This document shows, piece by piece, positions 10,774-22,563 of a DNA stretch of 64,000 nt (position 1 is the stretch's first letter; the number at the start of each line of letters is the position of its first letter). A program made the translations under genes and the position numbers. A model generated the notes under the pieces. That model was given only the letters and a program-made list of their open reading frames with translations, had not been told where the DNA came from and did no database searches. Origin of the DNA: Dioscorea cayenensis subsp. rotundata (Eukaryota > Streptophyta > Magnoliopsida > Dioscoreales > Dioscoreaceae). The stretch lies in NCBI RefSeq assembly GCF_009730915.1, contig NC_052478.1:8789552-8853551 (forward strand), read 5' to 3'.

Positions 10774-11540
10774 TACTTTACAAATCAAATCAGAAAGAAC
10801 CCACAGAATATCAAAACAAAAGGAAACTGCATAACATCTTCAACGGCGTCCACCTCGCCTCAATACCTTGGAGCGCAAACTAATGAAATGCCAAAGAGTT
10901 GAGCGGGAGTTTTCCTTCGAGGCAGTGGTCCAATCCTATAGAAGATGTCCAGGAAATTACAACTTTTAAAAAGGAAAAACTGAAGAGATGAAGAGAGAAA
11001 AAGGAAACCAGTGTCAATAATGGTGTTCTCTGGGGATTAACCAAGAAAAAAAACTGCTTCCTCTTGAAGAGGAAAAATTATTGCAACAAAGGGCTTTATG
11101 GTCAAACCATGTCTCAATTGCCACAACTTCCCATGCAAGGGATAATTTCGTCCAAAAAATTCAAAACTAACTCCATTAAATGCTTCAGGGGTTTCAAATT
11201 CATTGCATTCAAAAGGAGGGGTTTTTTATGGATAATCAAATTTAGAGGGACAATTTGTACATATTGCAAATTCAGAGGGTGTTTTTGGCAATTTCCACTA
11301 ATAATAATTGTTTTTCTACGGGATATATTATTTAATTAAAATATTATAAGGTAAAAAAGAAATTTTACTAAAATTTTCTCCTATTCTCTATCCTATTCCT
11401 ATCCTCATTCCTTCCAACCAAACATTACTTTTGTTCCTATTTCCAATCCCCCTTCTCTATTTATATTCACATCCTCTTCCCTTTCTCCTTTCCCATTCTC
11501 ATCCCCATATTCCCATTCCTTCCAACTAAACGGTTAAATT

Positions 11541-11719
11541 GAGATAAAGTTATTTAGCAATAATAGTAAAATACCGATGAGATAAATAACAATCAGTTAA
11601 ATTGATCTTATCTGACATTATCTCAATTTGATCTTGTAGTTCTAAGTTATTTAGTTCTTTGTGAATTCATGCTATAAAGTTGTTTTCGATTGCCTAACGC
11701 ATTCTCATTGTACTATAAA
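11541..11719. repeat. ~180-bp direct repeat, right copy
   Basis: Same-strand partner of 8041-8221. It starts immediately after the right edge of the composite insertion and ends at TGTACTATAAAA. Confidence 0.8.
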
Positions 11720-12370
11720 AGTATGTTAACTCAACTTTGTTAGGTTAAAATTGATATATAAAAAACCTAAAAGACCTAAATTCAAGGGGAATCATGGAAA
11801 TTCCTAACCTTTTTGTTTATTTATTTATTTTTCTACTTTTATTGTAACAAGTATTGTTATTTGCCTGTTTTGCACATGAACTTTTAAAATTTTTTGTATT
11901 TGATTTTTGATCAATTATCAATTTTTTGCTATGGTTTTACTACCTCTAGTTAGATGCCAATTACAGTTGGCTTGAAAATAGATATGGCTAATTATACTTT
12001 ATTTTATAAAAGTATAAACAATCAAATATATTTTAAAGAGCAACCCTGTAACTAAAGAATTTTTTATAAAGTCAACGAATCACGTGTTAAAAAGTAAGTA
12101 CACCACTAAAAATTAATTGTTTGGCTTATGCACATTCACATAGCGAAAACACATAGATTAGGTTATAAATTTATTCTCACAACTAAAACTTTTTTTTGAT
12201 ACCACTGTGTTGGGTACATTTTGAACTCTTAAGTAATAAAAATCTTCATAAAACATTTTTCCAGCGAGACCAATACCATTGTCATATTTCATTTCTCTAC
12301 GGCTAGTTTCAAGAAAAAAATATTTTTTAAAATTTAAAATCACCGTATGAATGTAGAAAAAAGGAAAATG
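11720..12370. other. Gene-free stretch left of the large MULE
   Basis: AT-rich DNA with no recognisable gene. It ends at the 9-bp target-site duplication of the MULE. Confidence 0.5.
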
Positions 12371-12379
12371 ATTTTTAAA

Positions 12380-12695
12380 GGTACAATACCACAGTTAGTC
12401 CCTTTATTTTTTTCTCTCTAACCTTGTAGTCCCTCTATTTTAATTTTGTCTTTTTAGTCCTTCTACTTGTCAAAATGAGTAAATCAAGTTCCTCCCTAAG
12501 AACGGCGTTACATGGGTCGTTAGCTCAGCTTGATGTGGCATTCTTGTGAATATAAAAATATTTTAAAAAATAAAAATGAATAAAATAATACTTTTATTAA
12601 AACCAATGTCGAATTCGGATTTCGATCAAATGGACCCGAACATTGGTCTTTTCACCCCCAAACCCTAATGGCAACCAAGTAAAAAAAACCCTAGG
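12380..12695 (+). repeat. MULE left terminal inverted repeat
   Basis: Pairs with 21950-22264 in reverse orientation at high identity, with small indels. The similarity fades after the phrase CCAAGTAAAAAAA. Confidence 0.9.
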
Positions 12696-12720
12696 TTCTC
12701 ATCTTGAAAATCCCTGAATT

Positions 12721-12958
12721 CATCTCTCGATTCCTCCGGCATCATCACCCGTTGGAATTCGGCCTTTGTAGGTGAGCTTCGTACCATCACCGACTGGAAT
12801 TTGTCATCACTGTCTCCCAATTTCTAACAACTCTACAATCCATCTCTCATTACTTCGACATCATCAACTGCTAGAATTCGACCTCTATAGATGAGCTTCC
12901 CACCATCACCGGCTAGAATTTGTCATCACCGTCTCACAATTTCTAACAATCCAACAAA
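12721..12958 (+). repeat. 120-bp tandem duplication inside the MULE
   Basis: Two consecutive units (12721-12840 and 12841-12958), each starting CATCTCTC and ending near CAATTTCTAACAA. They share GGAATT/AGAATTCG and ACCATCACCG phrases at about 80-85 percent by eye. No coding function is apparent. Confidence 0.8.
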
Positions 12959-14154
12959 CCCTAACACTTCAATCACCTCTGGAATTTGGCGGCAAGATAA
13001 CAAGTATTGCTTAGCAGGTAACATAACATGCATTCATCTTTACAATTGTTTTTAACTGTAGTGGGTGTTTGTCTATGATTTTGAGTTTGTTGTTTTTTAT
13101 AATTATGTTTCTGGTGCTTGTGTTTGTGAGCTTGTTGATTTTGAATATTTCCCATCATTATGGAGTTATTTATGAATGAGGTTGTTGATTTTCAGTATTT
13201 ATAATAATATTTTGGTTACTCTTGTTTTATTTGTAATTTTGTTTGAATGTGAGCATTTTGCATGATGTTATAAATGTAATTTAGATGTGCTACTTTGTGC
13301 ATTGCTGTGTTTTTGTTGACGTGATAATGTACATTTATGTTAAGTATTTTAACCTGGTTTGGGCTAGTTAGGTAGTTGGATGTATCATGTTCTTCAAATA
13401 GTTTAGAATTGGTCTTCTTCATTTAGGGAGTGTTTGGATGCCAAGAGTGGATTGGGAGATGAGTGGATTGGGAGTGACATGAGGGGTAATGGAGAAGGAG
13501 TGAGAATGAAGAATGTGTTTGGTTGGTAAAGTTTGTAGACTGTAATTTATTGGGAATGAGAAAAGTAAAGAAAATAAATATGACAAAATGCCACTTATGC
13601 CCTTCATCCATATAAATGATATTGTATATATAATAATAAGTTATTTTTAATTATATATATTTTTTAATTATCAAAAATAAATATTTAATTTTATTATACT
13701 ATAATTTCATTCTAATTTTTGGGATGACGTATTAATATCATTAATTAGCTATTAATTAATGGTGTTAAATATAATAAGTTATTTTAAGTTATAATTTTTA
13801 AAACATTGAAAAAATGTAACTAATTAATTATAAAAAATAACTATTTAATTTTATAATATATAAGTATTATATTTAAATATTAATATTATTAATTAGCTAG
13901 AAATTAATGGTATTAACTATGATGAGTTATTTTTAATTATATTTGTGTAACACATTCAAAAAATTTAAATAATTAATTATCAAAATAAATATTTGTAATA
14001 ACATTGAAAATAATAATAATAAGATAACTTTTTCTTGCCATCTCTTTCTTTTCTCTTACCATATATGGCAATGGAATAACCATGTTTACCGTCAACAATA
14101 TGCACAAACACACACAATATAACCATGTTTTCTATCATCATGTTAATAACAAGA

Positions 14155-14460
14155 ACATTGTATATATACCTAACAACATAAGCTTTATTTTCTTGCCATA
14201 TATATACCTGACAACATAAGGTTTGATTTCTTGCCATATATACTTGACAACATAAGCTTTCAATGATCAACAAACTTTAAAACAAACACATTGTTTTTGC
14301 AATACAATCCTTAAAAACAAACTTTAAAATAAGCACATTGTCCTTGCAATACAATCCATAAAAATAAACTTCAAAACAAACACATTGTTCTTGCAATATA
14401 ATCCATAAAAACAAACTTTAAAACAAACACATTGTTCTTGCAATACAACCCATAAAAACT
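14155..14460. repeat. Two short tandem arrays downstream of the Harbinger Myb ORF
   Basis: About 14160-14265 has three copies of a roughly 40-base unit with ACAACATAAG and TTTCTTGCCATATATA. About 14275-14460 has four copies of a 47-base unit containing CACATTG, TTGCAATACAATCC and AACAAACTTTAAAA; CACATTG recurs at 14287, 14334, 14381 and 14428, exactly 47 bases apart. Confidence 0.85.
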
Positions 14461-14665
14461 GCCTAACACAAGACACTAAATTTTAAAACAAACATCACCC
14501 AATCAAAGTAAAACCAACTCATGAGGTCATATATTAGGTGCTTTAAATGACAATCGTGACAATAATATATGACAAAAATGAAGTTCATTTGGTCGTCATC
14601 TTTGGGCAAAACCTACAAACAAGAATGAATATTATATCTTTAATTATAAAGAGTTTAAAGACAAA

Positions 14666-15649
14666 TCATGGAATAAAAATTGAATTGTTGTTACAAAGAA
14701 CATGTAAGATGAACAACGCCTCATCCTCAGAAAGACCATCAATCTCAAAAAGTACTTGTGGCAACATGTTTTTCATTTTCACAATTTCAGCAAGAGCATC
14801 CTCACGTGCTTTCTCACTGGCTTCACGGGCCTCAGCACAAGCTACTTCACGTGCAGCAACATCCGCTAGTGTCTCAAATCCTGGACCAATAACTTCAACG
14901 AAATGGTGCAAATTTTGTAAAATTTTCTCATAAGATTGGTCCACAACACTTTTCCTCTTCTGACATGCTCTTGAAGTACTTGTTTCTGATCCTATGGGTG
15001 ATAGAGTCGGAATGGGTTCCTGTGTATCCATACAAACATCATCGCTTCCAAATTGAAAGAAGCTCGTGTTATCATCCAATGTGACATTCTCATGTAAATA
15101 CTGATTGGCATCATCACCAATATCGCCTCTTGCACTTCCGTGTGCTATATCTCTTCCAAAGACTGCAACAAGATCATTGAAGAAAGGAAAAGCTTTTCCA
15201 TGAAGATTGGCTGCCTCCTTATGATTCTACATAGTATGAGTAAATAAAGTTAATAATACAAATACCATATGGTGTAAGATGTTACCAAATAAAATTATTC
15301 ATACCTTCACATACTCATCATATGCACTTTTTTCACATTCAATAGTGCACATCTTAAAGTTCCAAACAAATCCACTTATTTGCAATATATCGGCTATTGT
15401 AGTGGTTTTGCTTCTAAATAATTTAATCTGAGACTCTATGTTAGGCACAACCTTTAATGTGCTCATTGGAATCTTTTCCTTCACCATTCTTTCTAATTGA
15501 GCAAGGTACCCATTTTTGAACCCATTTTCTACCCGCCACATTGGGTTTGTAGATAGCTCAACTAAAACATCAATCAGGGCTTTATCTTCCTCTACGGTCC
15601 AATAGTGTTTGCTTTGACTCCTACCCCTGGATTGTAAATCTCCATCCAT
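14666..15649 (-). CDS. Harbinger Myb/SANT-like DNA-binding protein (301 aa)
   Basis: Two exons on the minus strand, 15649-15305 and 15226-14666, splice in phase with GT..AG to give an uninterrupted 301-residue protein. The start MDGDLQSRGRSQSKHYWTVE leads into a trihelix/SANT domain of the Myb_DNA-bind_3 type: HYWTVEEDKALIDVL, then WRVENGFKNGYLAQLERM, then the conserved IESQIKLFRSKTTTIADI (residues about 14-100). The C-terminal half is acidic, then an alanine- and glutamate-rich helix (EVACAEAREASEKAREDALA) with coiled-coil character. PIF/Harbinger elements encode such a protein beside the transposase, to bind the ends and carry the transposase into the nucleus. It is the best-preserved transposon ORF in the window. 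Confidence 0.88.
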
Positions 15650-15879
15650 ACTAAACAACAAAAGGAAAAAAAATAGAAAAAAAGACAATTCTTGATTTGT
15701 AAGTGATAGATGCATTATAAATCATAGACAAAATATCAAAATAGTAGACAAATATCAAAATAATTGACAAAGTACTTGCTGGTTTCTCATACAATACAAT
15801 AGCATTACAAATTGTGTCCATCATGTCATATAAAACACTACAACAAAGTAATTAACAATTTTATTATGCTCAAGTTGAG

Positions 15880-17100
15880 TGCGAAGCATTAAACATATCC
15901 AAGGCCATGTTAAGCCGAAATTGTGTCTATTCATCTGTTGGTTCAACAACCATAATGTTTTCTATATCATCTAGTGTGCTTTCTTCTAGGGTTGTATCAC
16001 CAACATTATCTTCTGCAGGATCTTCTACCATTTATTGTCTGATGAAGTTATGAAGCAAACAACAAGCATTAATGATACGCCACTGAGTGGCAATATTATA
16101 AAAACTTGGGCTGGATAAGATTTTCCAGCGACTTTTTAGAAGGCCGAATGTCCTCTCAATTACGTTTCTTGCACTAGCATGTTTCATGTTGAAAAATTCT
16201 TGAGGTGTAAGTGGTTGATGCCCATCGGCCCAAGAGCTTAAATGGTAGTGTTGTCCTCAAAAAGGCGCAAGGAAACCGGGGCAATTTGCATAACTAGCAT
16301 CTACCAAATTGTAAAAACCTAGAAAATAGAGAAAATTTTCTTATTAGCTAATGGTTCACAATCCATTTATTAGTAGTAAGTTACGAGATTGTGCAATTAA
16401 TTAATTTTTTTTTACCGTCAGGGACTTTCAATCCATTAGGCTTTGACACTGCATCCCTAAAAACCCGACCATCATGTGCCGAACCCTCCCATCAGGACAC
16501 ACATATATAAATTGCATGTCTTGATTACAGACGGCGAGGACATTTGTAGTAATTTCAGATTTTCTTGATTTATATCGTGCGTGATCAATTTTGGGTACAT
16601 TCACACGTATATGTGTCCCATCTAGTACTCCAAGGCAATTTTACATTAAATAAAAAAAAAACAATTAATCACATAACATCTAGGACTAATAGAGCATGAG
16701 AACCTAAGTTATTACCTTAAACCACTTCCACCTAAAGTCGTTTGAGTTTTCAGGTACAGGTTTTGGTTTCTTTAAAAGAACATAATGACAAAGAATAACT
16801 GATTTCAGCACAGCATGAAAATGCCGACTAATGGTCTCGCCCGATCAGAGGAAGACAAATTTAATCACTCTATTCTTGACATGATGTGCTATAATGTTCA
16901 AAAACATCGTGATCATCTCTTGGACACCAATATTTAAAGTGCCTCGCAACCCACCGGTTGTAGTTAACAATTGACACAAATTATGAAAACAACGTCGATC
17001 CATGCGTAACATGTCGATGCACTTAATGTCACTTTCGAAAACTAAACGGTGGATGTACTCATGTTGTTTGTGGCATCTAGTGGATGATGATCAAATCTCA
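15880..17100 (-). pseudogene. Harbinger DDE transposase, inactivated
   Basis: The DDE_Tnp_4-type transposase can be followed on the minus strand in pieces: an N-terminal segment near 17000-16740, LGVLDGTHIRV (about 16600, first catalytic D), YVCPDGRV, a segment with VDASYANCPGF (about 16300, second D), and ARNVIERTFGLLKSRW (about 16150, catalytic E). A TGA near 16260 replaces the codon in front of GQHYHLSSW, further stops and frame shifts occur nearer the N-terminus, and at least two introns are needed. All three catalytic acidic positions can still be seen, so decay is fairly recent. It could not make a full enzyme as read. Confidence 0.82.
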
Positions 17101-17229
17101 TGTTCAATCATTCTTCGTCTATTATTTCATTGATTTGTTGCAAATGTAGTGAGCATGTCACTTAGTACATAGAAGTAGCATACGATCATTACGCAGTATA
17201 CCCGAAGTTGTTTAATCCTCGTCATATTA

Positions 17230-19168
17230 TGATGCTACTGATTATGAAACAAAAAAGTTATTGATCACAATGGTTATTTAACTAATTAACTAACTAAGTT
17301 TAATGTGGACCTAGAGGTTGGTAGCACAAATAATTAATGAAGTATAAGAATTTAAATTCAAGGGCATATATTTATTTTTATAACAAGTGGTATACTATTG
17401 GCAAAGATAAATGATTATAAACTTGCTAATAGAGTCAAATGATTAAAAATGGTAAATTATTAGGTATACATTATACGATGCATCAATGACCAAATGGTAA
17501 CGTATTAGATATACATAATAGACAAAAATAGTGAAAGAGATTCTACTTACATCGCTTGGAGGTCTTGGATACCAGTTAGTGACTAAGGAATTGGACTAGG
17601 CAAATTATTGATGTAAAGCTGGCTATCCTTCCTTGAAAATTTCAAAACGAAAAATTAAGCCATATGCCAAAAATCTATTCAAACTTTAGAATATATATAT
17701 ATATATATGAAGAGTAAGAGATTGGAATATGCCCCCACTTTGTTAGACTTTCATATGCCAAGAAAGTAATATATATATATATATATATAATTTTATTAGA
17801 CTGTCAATATATATGTAATGTTCAACGTAATTATTTTGGATAAAGAAGAGTGATGAATACTTGATGAAGTCTTTTTTTTCATAAGTGCTAATGAATGGCT
17901 TGTGAGCTAACAGTGCCATCATTCGAAGATATCAAAAATTAGATAAAAGCCTTGATGAAGTCTTCTCTTCATAAGTGCTAATGAATCAAAATAGAAAAAA
18001 ACACTTTGAGCCATACTATAGTGAAATACAATTCAAAAGAAGAATTCATAATAACAGCACGAAAGCTAGCAATTATACTAAAAATAATAATAACTATGTC
18101 ATGATGGTCAACATAGATAATTATTTCAAAAAAAAAAAAAATAGCAAGATGAAGCAAGCAACAATAAGCTTGGCATGGACTTCATATGTCACTCATCAAC
18201 TATATGAAGAATTACCTAATTTGTTGAAACTGTAATAAAATATATTAGCAAATTAGTGGGCCAACATCAAAAATCACTCAGAATGCAGTACACCTTTGTT
18301 CTTTGTTTTCCACAAACAATGTAGTTAAATAAAATTGAAACCAAATCCTGGGTTATAAATTTAATTGCAGGATTGATACTTTAGAACTTTAACCAACCTA
18401 AATATTGTCATTATTGTGCTATGTCTCTGCATCAGTTATACAAAGATCAATAGAAAAATTGATGCCAACACTTAATGTGACTAAAAATGAACATGCAATA
18501 GAGAATGAGAATACTCCATGAAATTAATAAGAAAGCCATACAAGAAAACTTGGGGGGAAAAAAGAATAAATCAGAGATAAGCCCACATAAAGTAAACCCA
18601 GGAATAACAAGGCATACCAATATTCTTATCAAGGATTCTCGTGAATCGATTGAGGATCACTTCACAAAACCTGTGCAATCCCAAACTGCTTCCACAGCTT
18701 CTCAAACCATGAATTCAACACCTGATAATCTTACAATCCTGATAATCACAAGTCAAACCATGGATTTAACATCTTCTCCTACAATTTTGAAGAATAGCAA
18801 TCCGAAGAACAACAATCCGAAGAACAACAAACCTTCTCCGTAGAGCTTTCCGTTCTCTCCTCCGATCGGAACCGTGCGGTTTCCAGAGAGTGATCGTTGT
18901 CAAAGATGAGAGTTCGGCGAAGTTTGAGAGAATGGTAAAGCTCAGTTCTCACAGGGGGAATATAGGTCCTTTAACCTAGGGTCATATATGTCACTTCTAT
19001 GTCCAGGATTGGGTAGTCCGCCCAATTCTTGGTGAGTGAGACTCAGTCACATGGGTGAGTCTCACTCCCTCCACAGTCCACCCTCACTCCCATTGATGTA
19101 TGCCCAAACACGGGATTATATCCAATCCCCCCTCACTCCCACTCCAATCTTGACATCCAAACACCCCC
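17230..19168. other. Non-coding part of the Harbinger element
   Basis: AT-rich, with (TA)n runs at about 17692-17707 and 17771-17788. The phrase AAGTCTT..CATAAGTGCTAATGAAT occurs twice (about 17867 and 17957). Short open frames at 17975 and 18505 are not gene-like. Confidence 0.6.
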
Positions 19169-19171
19169 TTA

Positions 19172-19680
19172 GTAAGTTTTTGGGCCACTGTATAAGCTTA
19201 ATCCATTAAATTTAAAGTGTGTGTGTTGGTGGTGGTGGTGGGGGAAGACCACTGTAAGTATGTATATATATATATATATATATAAGTTTTTGTGTGTGTG
19301 CATATCAAGTCCATGTTTTTTTTTAAGTATTTTTTTTGGAAAAGGGAGATCATGTGATATAGCATATTTGTGTTGTGCTATCCTAAATGCTGATTGCTGA
19401 TGGTTGGATGATTGGTGTTATTTTGTCTAAGTGGATCAAATGGTTCCCTTTTCTAGTGGCTTAAAGATTGTTGTACTTTTTTAGGGCCTAAGCTTAAAAA
19501 ATAACGTTCTTTTAAAAATTTTAAACACCAATCTATTCCAACAAACATAAGGATTGCTGTCCTTTCAGCGTGTGATTCAACTTGACCTATTCTGATCAAG
19601 AAATTAAAACTCAAGTACACATACATGACTTTTCATTGTAATTGATCTCAACCTTCCATATTCCACAATAGGACTTGATG
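19172..19680. other. MULE interior between Harbinger insertion and transposase remnant
   Basis: Contains a (TA)n run at about 19262-19283 and GT-rich simple sequence near 19215-19240. No coding sequence is recognised. Confidence 0.5.
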
Positions 19681-19689
19681 GGTGCTTTT

Positions 19690-21300
19690 TAAAAGGAATA
19701 ATGAAGGGGCAGTTGTTAGTGGCAGTTGGGAGAGATGGAAACAACCAGATGTACCCTGTGGCCTGGGCAATTGTGGATAGAGAAAACAGTGAGAGTTGGG
19801 GATGGTTTTTAGAACATTTGAAAGTTGATCTTGGGCTTGATGATGGACTGAGTTGGGCAATAATCAGTGACATGTAGAAGGCATGTGATGTAAATAATAT
19901 ATGTAACTATTTCAAATGTAACTAGTTTTAATTTATACATGGTTTTCCCTTGCAGGGTCATATACATGCTGTGAAGGATCAATTACCTTTGATTGAATGG
20001 ATCTTCAAGGCATGAAGTTTTTTGGGATAATTTTGCTATGCATGTCAGAGAGGGGTATGTTGTCCTCTTAGGAAATCATACTTGCTCATATGATAAATGG
20101 GACAAAAGTGGCATCCCATGCCAACATGGAATTGCTGCAATACTGTTTGAAGGGGCAGATCCATTCCAGTATGTGGCTGAGTGGTTTAGAAAAGACACTT
20201 ACTTGAAGGCTTATGGTTATCCTGTCAATCCAATTAGAGGAAGAGAATATTGGCCAAGGAGTGAATATGGTCCATTGGAAACACCCATAGCAAGGAGGAT
20301 GCCTGGGAGACCTATAAAAAAGAGAAGAAGAGAGCCTTTAGAAAGAAACAACAAAGGTCAAGCCAAACTCTCAAGAGGAGGCAGGGTAATGAGATGTAAA
20401 ATTCGTCGTGTTGAAGGACACAACATGACTAGATGCCCACTAAGAATTATTAGTGTAAGTTATTTGATATTACTGAACATATTTGTCTTATTTGGTTACC
20501 TACCAACCCATTATACCTTCACCTATCATGAATTTGAGTTGATGTTACTGTTGCCATCAATTTATAATATTCAGGCTCCCCATGCTAATCCAAAACATGG
20601 CACACTTGCAGCAGGAGATGATAGTAGGACAACCAAGAAGAAAAAAAAAAACAAAGAATGCAGCTGCCACAGTTTGTCTAGATGTAAGCCCCACATTTAT
20701 TTATTAGACAATGTTTGATGGATGATGAAAGTATTGGTAAGACTAATTGATGAGAGGAAATTAATTAAACAGGCACAAGTTCAAACACAATAAAGAAGAC
20801 ATAGTTTCAATAGGAATTACCACTCCCTCAGAAGGGTCTAGAAGGAATAAACCAAGATATGCAACTAACTCAAGTGGTTCAGTTAAGATTTTTTGGGTAA
20901 GGACGAAAATAATAAGTTGATAATTTGGTAAAATTGATTCACAAAATAGAAAATGATCTCATTATGTTGGTTGTAAGGTGCTTAAACTGAGCAGCTAATT
21001 GTTGGTAGGGAACTGGGTAGCAGGTCTTCATTTATGACAACTAAGGACTTGTTAGTAAGTTATGTTTGTAAATTATGTTTCAACATAGTATCTCTAAATA
21101 GTTGATACTAAACTCTTACATTGTATGATTGGCAGGAATTAAGGAGAAGGAAGCTTGCTGAATTAAATGACAAGAATGCAGAACCTTCTCAATATGGGGA
21201 ATTAAATGAACAACCTTCATCTGCAGCAAATGAATGCCCAGACTTTTCAACACAACAAAGCGGAACAAATGATCCACATGAAGCAAATCCTCAAATTTGA
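19690..21300 (+). pseudogene. Defective MULE transposase of the 9.9-kb element
   Basis: About 19703-19875 encodes part of the MULE catalytic domain (GQLLVAVGRDGNNQMYPVAW, then WGWFLEHLKVDLGL and ISDM) and ends in a TAG. From 19985 to 20450 a second block encodes the C-terminal SWIM finger, with CSYDKWDKSGIPCQHGIAAI, then YWPRSEYGPL and a knuckle-like CKIRRVEGHNMTRC in which the second cysteine is replaced. A final exon-like stretch, 21136-21300, ends in TGA. The N-terminal DNA-binding part and the middle of the catalytic domain are missing, so it is non-functional. The C-terminal layout matches the MULE at 55842-59510, although the element ends differ. Confidence 0.85.
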
Positions 21301-21949
21301 AGACAATGAGCCTTCAAATGACATTTGTGATGACTTTTTTTTGGGTTGTGATATATATATATATATTTTGTGATACAATGTCTTTTAGGTTGTAATGTCT
21401 CCTTTGATCATCTTCTGATCAGAAACAAGTTTTGTGCAAAGTAGATGTTCTGTGGAGTAAAATATGACTTGTTCAGTTCATCTTTGTTGAATGAAATAAA
21501 AAAAAGGATGTTGCTTTCTTCCTATTGGAATAATAATATCATAATATTAAAATTTTATTAAATCAACCGAATTCAGTATTGTTAAATTCTTGAGAACGTT
21601 ACTTACATTTAAGAAAACTCATGAACATCAAAACAAAATTAACATACAACACCTAAACAAAAGATACATTTTAATGCTAAGATCAAGGAAAAATCTCAGG
21701 TTGACTTCATCATGTTGAATATCTCTTCAAATGAACATCTCAGCTTAAAAGTCTTCACCAGCTGATCGCTCAGCTTAGAAGTCTCCACCACCTATCTTGA
21801 AGCTTTGGCGGTGATGATGTGAGGGTAAGATCCAGATCTCGGCGAGAGCTAGGGGGATAAAGGATGAGGGGAAGCCAAAGTAAGAGAGATGTCTCGGGGG
21901 AGGAGGACAAGATTGAGATGATGCCGAATTTGAGCCGGTGATGACTTCT

Positions 21950-22264
21950 CCGGTTGATTTTTTAGAGTTTTTTTACTTGGTTCGAGAGATGAAAAGACCA
22001 ATGTTCGGATCCGTTTGATCGAGATTCGGATCGACATTGGTTTTAATAAAATTATTATTTTATTCATTTTTAGTTTTTTAAAATATTTTTACATTCACGA
22101 GAATGCCACATCGGACTGAGCTAACGACCCATGTAACACCGTTATTGGGGAGGGACTTGATTTACTCATTTTGACAAGTAGAGGGACTAAAAAGATAAAA
22201 TTAAAGTAGATGGACTAAAAGGTTAAAAAGAAAAAAGTAAAGGGACTAAATGGGGTATTGTACC
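21950..22264 (-). repeat. MULE right terminal inverted repeat
   Basis: Reverse-complement partner of 12380-12695. Its outer edge lies about 300 bases upstream of the next gene's ATG. Confidence 0.9.
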
Positions 22265-22273
22265 ATTTTTAAA

Positions 22274-22563
22274 TATATTTATGAGAAAGTTCTTATGACA
22301 AAATTTTTTTTTCATTATCGGGTAGCGTCCCGTAAGTCCGTTAGCCCGAAAGTGGACTACAGGCCCGAATCCGGTTCTCTTCGCAATTTAAATTTAAACT
22401 GAAACACGGGGAAAACCGAACGGCTATGACACACGTGTTCTTTCGTAATTCAATCTTGCCCGTGCCCGAATCTCAAAGTCCTTTTTCCCCCTTCTCTTCT
22501 TAAAATTTCAAATCCCGACCATTCAATCAATCTACTCCACCTTCGCCGCCCGAGGATTTCGCC
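22274..22563 (+). promoter_or_regulatory. Promoter/leader of the coiled-coil gene, bordered by a MULE end
   Basis: This 290-base stretch between the MULE TSD and the ATG at 22564 must hold the core promoter and leader, unless these lie within the MULE end. It is GC-richer than its surroundings, with pyrimidine-rich CCTTTTTCCCCCTTCTCTTC around 22483-22502, a common plant leader feature. No clear TATA box is visible. Confidence 0.35.

Larger units (their letters stand above)
9608..11297. mobile_element. Candidate non-autonomous MULE-type element
   Basis: The left edge AGGGAAAACTACTATTTACC and the right edge (reverse complement GTGGAAATTGCCAAAAACAC) are loosely inverted. Both are flanked by TAATAATA, which could be part of a 9-bp MULE TSD but is low-complexity. 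The interior holds the 333-bp duplication described separately and no transposase. Confidence 0.35.
8222..11533. mobile_element. Composite insertion with PIF-like left end
   Basis: The left end GGGTGTGTTTGGATAC is preceded by TAA and resembles the PIF/Harbinger end at 13426 (GGGAGTGTTTGGATGC). The right end CCAACTAAACGGT is followed by TAA and could be a decayed partner. Inside are a hAT-like MITE (8369-9251), a candidate MULE-type MITE (about 9608-11297) and, near the right end, CATTCC/CCATTCC-rich simple DNA (11385-11520). No open frame is convincing. That the whole is one PIF-type element carrying later insertions is my inference from the ends and nesting. Confidence 0.4.
13426..19168 (-). 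mobile_element. PIF/Harbinger element (5.7 kb) nested in the MULE
   Basis: The left end GGGAGTGTTTGGATGCCAAG and the right end (reverse complement GGGGGTGTTTGGATGTCAAG) match at 18 of 20 bases, and similarity continues for about 30. TTA flanks both sides (13423-13425 and 19169-19171), the 3-bp TWA target preferred by PIF/Harbinger elements. Both expected genes are present on the minus strand: a Myb/SANT-like protein ORF (15649-14666) and a DDE transposase (about 17100-15880). It sits wholly inside the MULE, so it arrived later. Confidence 0.93.
12380..22264 (+). mobile_element. TIR-type Mutator-like element (9.9 kb, 9-bp TSD) with nested Harbinger
   Basis: The ends begin GGTACAATACC and finish GGTATTGTACC. 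Inverted similarity continues inward for about 310 bases (roughly 12380-12695 and 21950-22264), including the words AGTCCCTTTA, ACTTGTCAAAATGAGTAAAT, ACATGGGTCGTTAGCTCAG and AACATTGGTCTTTTCA. Directly outside both ends is the same 9-bp sequence ATTTTTAAA (12371-12379 and 22265-22273). Long TIRs plus a 9-bp TSD define a Mutator-like element. The interior holds a defective MULE transposase (about 19690-21300, + strand) and a complete PIF/Harbinger insertion (13426-19168). Without the insertion the MULE would be about 4.1 kb, a normal size. Confidence 0.95.

Noticed and set aside
12973..13611. Minus-strand frames rich in H, K, Q or N
   Set aside because: Composition follows AT-rich/GT-rich DNA in the MULE and across the Harbinger end; no domain is seen.
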